Origin: a virus
Length of the DNA stretch: 40,052 bases
Virus record (IMG/VR): IMGVR_UViG_3300047491_000169
Coordinates: 1-40,052 of that record
Reading direction: 5' to 3' (one strand)
Positions 38,314 to 40,052 of the stretch are shown here, in pieces (the stretch's first letter is position 1; each line of letters begins with the position of its first letter). Below the pieces are notes generated by a model that saw only the letters and a list, made by a program, of their open reading frames with translations, was not told where the DNA came from and did not search any database. The position numbers were made by a program, and so were the translations under genes.

Positions 38314-38502
38314 CTACAGAACCTCTGGTAAACCATCTTCAGAGTCATCTTTAGTTAATACTATAAGTTTATCTATAAGTGATCTTATACCTGCCTTAAA
38401 CCATATCTCTCTATCAGTATCTGTAAGGGAAGGATGTAAAGGAGGGTAAAGCTTGTCTAACTCTTTAATAAGATCTATAGAGTATGTAGGAAGTTGTTCC
38501 AT
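38314..38502 (-). CDS. Conserved small protein, first morphogenesis gene
   Basis: 62 residues: MEQLPTYSIDLIKELDKLYP, then DTDREIWFKAGIRSLIDKL and an acidic end. The pattern PTYxIxLIxxLDxxxP followed by D-R-E-I-W-x-x-A-G-x-R is common in T7-like phages at this place (near T7 genes 6.5-7) but has no known function. It lies directly after promoter P4 and ends 2 bp before the next gene. Confidence 0.75.
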   Translation of the reverse strand: MEQLPTYSIDLIKELDKLYPPLHPSLTDTDREIWFKAGIRSLIDKLIVLTKDDSEDGLPEVL

Positions 38503-38535
38503 AGTTGTTCCTTTAGGAAGGTTAGAAAACCTTTC

Positions 38536-38557
38536 CTAGCAATTATGGGTGTTTTAT
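38536..38557 (-). promoter_or_regulatory. Phage RNA polymerase promoter P4 (candidate)
   Basis: Minus-strand TAAAACACCCATAATTG followed by CTAGG, 34 bp before the first morphogenesis gene. It would drive the late block. A CCAGGG/CCCTGG inverted repeat (38558-38563, 38578-38583) lies just upstream in transcription, after the reductase stop; it may end part of the reductase transcripts. Confidence 0.75.
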
Positions 38558-38608
38558 CCAGGGAGATGTCGTGTAATCCCCCTGGAACCCTTATGCTTAC
38601 TAGGTTTG

Positions 38609-40052
38609 TTACCGAATTGGACAGGCACCACCAGCACATTCATCCATCTGTAGCTCTTCGAGGGTATTTGCCTCTTCAAGATTCAATGGTTGGAGTGTCT
38701 GGAAATAGGTTTCATATTGCTCTTTAGTTACTACTTCTTGAGGCAAATATAAATAACCTAAATCCTTGGCTGATTTAGTTGGGTCTGCTCTGAAAAGAAA
38801 ACTAACCCCAACGTAAACATCCCAGTTTTCAATTAACCAGTTAATAATATCTTCTATTTCATCAACTGAATAACTAATAGTGGCTGAGACATTTTGCTGA
38901 CACCAACTCTGCATTAACATTTTATAACGCTCAAGTTGATTAACAGCCGACTCTAGATTAACCTCAAGTTCTTTACCATTCATATTAACTTTGTCGAATG
39001 GAACGTCATCCCAACATACTGGGAAAGTAATAAGAACTGATTCAGGATCTACTGGATTATCGACAACTTTGTAACCAGCAGCACGGCATTGGGGAACCAA
39101 AGGGTCATGCTTAGAGAAGTTCACATTGTTGAAGACATACTTACCTAAGGGCTTATGAACCCCCTCAGTAGTGTCCATGATTTTTGAGAGAGTTCCTGAG
39201 GGCTTAACGGTGGTGACATTCTTAGGGCGTGGTAACCCAAGCTCGTCAGCCATCCCGTAAGCTCCCGCAGTAGCCGTTCGGTTGAGGTCTTCGTAGTCGT
39301 AAGCTTTAAGGTCAGGTCTCCGCACGATACCAGTAAGTCCAACACCACAGAGTCGGAGGAACTCGTTGTTAAGGTGCCAGGCTTCCTGGAGGATGCCATC
39401 ACGTAGATCCACACAGGTCTGCCGGAAATTTGCCCTAGCAGCAAGGTGTATAGCTCTTCGCAGTCCTGAAGAGTCTCCTTTGAATTTGCCAACATCCACC
39501 TCAGTTAGGTTACAGAAGCTCTTGTTACCCAGCAGAATCTCAGCACATGGGTTGCATCCCTTAAACCAAGGGGCACGTTTAGCTGCTGTCTGGGCATTGA
39601 TAAAGCCAGGCTCAGAACCACCAGCCTCAACCATCAGGTCGAAGATGTGCTGGAGTTGTTCTTTAGTTGGCTTACTCTTGAAGAGCAGAGAGTTATTGGA
39701 TTGACCACGTTGAGGGTTAGATAACCAGTAGTCTTTCTTAGCGGTAGCAAACTCTTCCCACTCGTCTTCACCATAGTTAAACAGAGCAATCTCTGCACTA
39801 CGGCGAGAGCTGAGGATCGTACCCATCCAGTTCACAATGTCCAGGATGTCGATACGAGTCAGCAGGGAGCCAGCTCGTTTGTTCAGGATCTGGAAGATAG
39901 CTGTATAGGCTTTGGTAATAGCAGCATCACCAGAGCTGATCCAGCCGTAGCCCTTGAGACGTTCACCCGCAGGGCGAATCTCAGAGAAGTCTAGGACTAG
40001 CTTCTTAGCTGGGTAAGGGTGGGCAAGGATCTTACCTACAGACTTAGCCCAG
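38609..40052 (-). CDS. nrdJ: Class II ribonucleotide reductase, C-terminal part
   Basis: This is the rest of the reductase; the frame joins 1-657 across the circle (39926-40052 repeats 1-127). Counting from the ATG at 657, the catalytic loop NPCAEI gives Asn344, Cys346 (thiyl radical) and Glu348, and SFCNLTE gives Cys357. The 11-residue distance between the two cysteines equals that of C408 and C419 in L. leichmannii reductase, with Cys99 as partner. The C-terminus CAGGACPIR has the CxxxxC pair (649, 654) that passes electrons from thioredoxin-type donors. The last 170 or so codons are more AT-rich than the rest. All catalytic residues are present. Confidence 0.95.
   Translation of the reverse strand, partial: WAKSVGKILAHPYPAKKLVLDFSEIRPAGERLKGYGWISSGDAAITKAYTAIFQILNKRAGSLLTRIDILDIVNWMGTILSSRRSAEIALFNYGEDEWEEFATAKKDYWLSNPQRGQSNNSLLFKSKPTKEQLQHIFDLMVEAGGSEPGFINAQTAAKRAPWFKGCNPCAEILLGNKSFCNLTEVDVGKFKGDSSGLRRAIHLAARANFRQTCVDLRDGILQEAWHLNNEFLRLCGVGLTGIVRRPDLKAYDYEDLNRTATAGAYGMADELGLPRPKNVTTVKPSGTLSKIMDTTEGVHKPLGKYVFNNVNFSKHDPLVPQCRAAGYKVVDNPVDPESVLITFPVCWDDVPFDKVNMNGKELEVNLESAVNQLERYKMLMQSWCQQNVSATISYSVDEIEDIINWLIENWDVYVGVSFLFRADPTKSAKDLGYLYLPQEVVTKEQYETYFQTLQPLNLEEANTLEELQMDECAGGACPIR
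39926..40052. repeat. Terminal overlap of a circular contig, right copy
   Basis: Identical to 1-127. With the overlap removed, the reductase is one uninterrupted frame of 657 codons plus stop. Confidence 0.95.

Overview
The window is the complete genome of a T7-like podovirus (Autographiviridae type: single-subunit RNA polymerase, T7-order head, tail and ejection genes). It was assembled as a circle and opened inside the ribonucleotide reductase gene. Bases 1-127 and 39926-40052 are identical, so the unique length is 39,925 bp, and the reductase frame runs through the junction. Every supported gene is on the minus strand, so transcription order is descending coordinate. An integrase, a winged-helix regulator and a 42-bp copy of the 5' half of a bacterial tRNA-Gln(UUG) gene indicate a temperate phage. 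The tRNA sequence looks proteobacterial, perhaps betaproteobacterial; this is recall, not a search.

Layout in transcription order. (1) 17.3-16.4 kb: left/right-end region with a phage-type promoter, an array of T7-like CCTAAAG/CCTATAG heptamers, one small membrane gene, a strong terminator and low-complexity repeats. The physical ends probably lie here. (2) 16.43-12.29 kb: early region behind a host sigma70-like promoter with a palindrome in its spacer. It holds about ten small genes, a MarR-like winged-helix protein and a tyrosine integrase, plus three copies of a 16-bp element. (3) 12.29-11.97 kb: attachment core, two divergent sigma70-like promoters and a phage promoter. (4) 11.97-9.5 kb: RNA polymerase. 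(5) 9.5-0 kb, continuing to 38.6 kb through the circle: single-stranded DNA-binding protein, endonuclease I, amidase, HTH protein, primase-helicase, DNA polymerase, a holin candidate, exonuclease, ThyX, DUF3310-type protein, MazG-like enzyme and an adenosylcobalamin-dependent ribonucleotide reductase. (6) 38.5-17.3 kb: morphogenesis: small structural genes, portal, scaffold, capsid, terminator, two tail tubular proteins, a GNAT protein, three internal/ejection proteins, tail fibre with a C1q-like tip, a second receptor-binding protein, a holin-like gene, a HExxH protein, and small and large terminase.

How it works together: host RNA polymerase reads the early genes and probably the RNA polymerase gene. 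The phage polymerase then uses a four-copy promoter family placed before and after its own gene, before the morphogenesis block and after the terminase. The ThyX-DUF3310-MazG-reductase block supplies deoxynucleotides. Lysogeny would use the integrase, the tRNA-Gln core and one or more regulators acting at the palindrome and 16-bp repeats. The most interesting points are a phage-carried promoter placed to re-express the host tRNA-Gln after integration, a large terminase gene with no ATG, GTG or TTG start, a DNA polymerase lacking the thioredoxin-binding segment, and several unusually long gene overlaps.
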